Positions 63,862 through 64,000 of a stretch of 64,000 nucleotides of DNA are shown one piece after another (the stretch's first letter is position 1; each line of letters begins with the position of its first letter). The notes beneath the pieces were generated by a model. That model did not search any database and was not told the DNA's origin. It saw only the letters and a program-made list of their open reading frames with translations. Origin of the DNA: Candidatus Sulfopaludibacter sp. SbA3 (lineage in GTDB: Bacteria > Acidobacteriota > Vicinamibacteria > Vicinamibacterales > UBA2999); assembly GCA_945903265.1 (NCBI GenBank), contig CAMDNQ010000004.1, positions 1-64,000 on the forward strand, in the 5' to 3' direction. The position numbers were made by a program, and so were the translations under genes.

Positions 63862-64000
63862 AACCGTGTCCTCCGATGCGCGAGAGCCAGGGACGAAATC
63901 CCCGGCGCTTCCTAACCGCTGGTGAGCGAACTATGAAGCCAGACGAGTGTAGCGGTAAGTGCGCACCGGTGCTCCGAAAGGCGGCCAGTGTAGGTAAGGC
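63862..64000. other. Window end, upstream of cold-shock copy 2
   Basis: About 140 bases. They hold the leader and presumably the promoter of the minus-strand cold-shock gene. I see no clear -35/-10 pair and no further gene before the edge. Confidence 0.4.

Overview
This window is one contiguous, gene-dense stretch of a high-GC bacterial chromosome. It has no tRNA, rRNA, insertion sequence, phage or CRISPR array that I could find. The gene content fits a diderm heterotroph: LptD, TonB/ExbB/ExbD, a very large Oar-like TonB-dependent receptor, Lgt/LspA and nucleotide-sugar genes. The Oar-like receptor with an N-terminal carboxypeptidase-regulatory domain, many exported proline-rich or TPR proteins and the absence of any mobile DNA suggest Acidobacteriota, possibly a Vicinamibacteria-type genome. 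That placement is inference from gene content, not from a marker gene.

Layout. (1) 1-4.4 kb: an exported cupin protein, then divergently a TPP riboswitch with thiC and a fumarylacetoacetate-hydrolase-like gene. (2) 4.4-15.2 kb: a ClpA/ClpC-type AAA+ gene; a long minus-strand run encoding a deoxynucleoside kinase, FolC, LptD, RmlA, RmlB and a GDP-sugar reductase, followed by a radical SAM protein. (3) 15.2-20.3 kb: a HEAT-cyclophilin lipoprotein, a non-coding-looking stretch that holds two 16-codon lysine-rich microprotein genes, a TPR protein and Ddl. (4) 20.3-31.1 kb: tgt-yajC-secD-secF-uppP-DUF502-hppA, then tonB-exbB-exbD-exbD. (5) 31.1-41.1 kb: DinB-like protein, Oar-like receptor, TPR lipoprotein, Rel/SpoT, RidA, L28, a zinc-cluster protein and its divergent neighbour, and a 560-base structured intergenic region. 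(6) 41.1-52.3 kb: DksA/TraR-like protein, Lon, Nudix, RluD, Lgt, LspA, IleS and an active/inactive M16 peptidase pair. (7) 52.3-64 kb: HIT, PrmC, PrfA, MoaD/E, ThiD, BioY, a methyltransferase, AspA, class I fumarase, an ErpA-like protein, a Fur-rubrerythrin fusion with a PHP esterase and a degenerate ABC ATPase, and two cold-shock genes.

How it works together. Protein export and maturation are well represented (SecDF-YajC, Lgt, LspA, LptD, cyclophilin, M16 pair), as is energised outer-membrane uptake (TonB system plus receptor). Stringent response and proteostasis are covered by Rel, a DksA-like protein, Lon and Clp. Small-molecule genes cover thiamine, molybdopterin, biotin uptake and fumarate metabolism.

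The least ordinary items are: the twin MAKKAKGGKKKAAKKR microprotein genes, which differ only at synonymous sites and each have their own terminator; a Fur repressor carrying a complete di-iron rubrerythrin domain, in an overlapping operon with a motif-less ABC ATPase; seven genes whose -10 box lies 5-7 bases before the start codon (predicted leaderless mRNAs); the overlapping head-to-head starts of aspA and fumarase; and the structured, less GC-rich intergenic region before the DksA-like gene.
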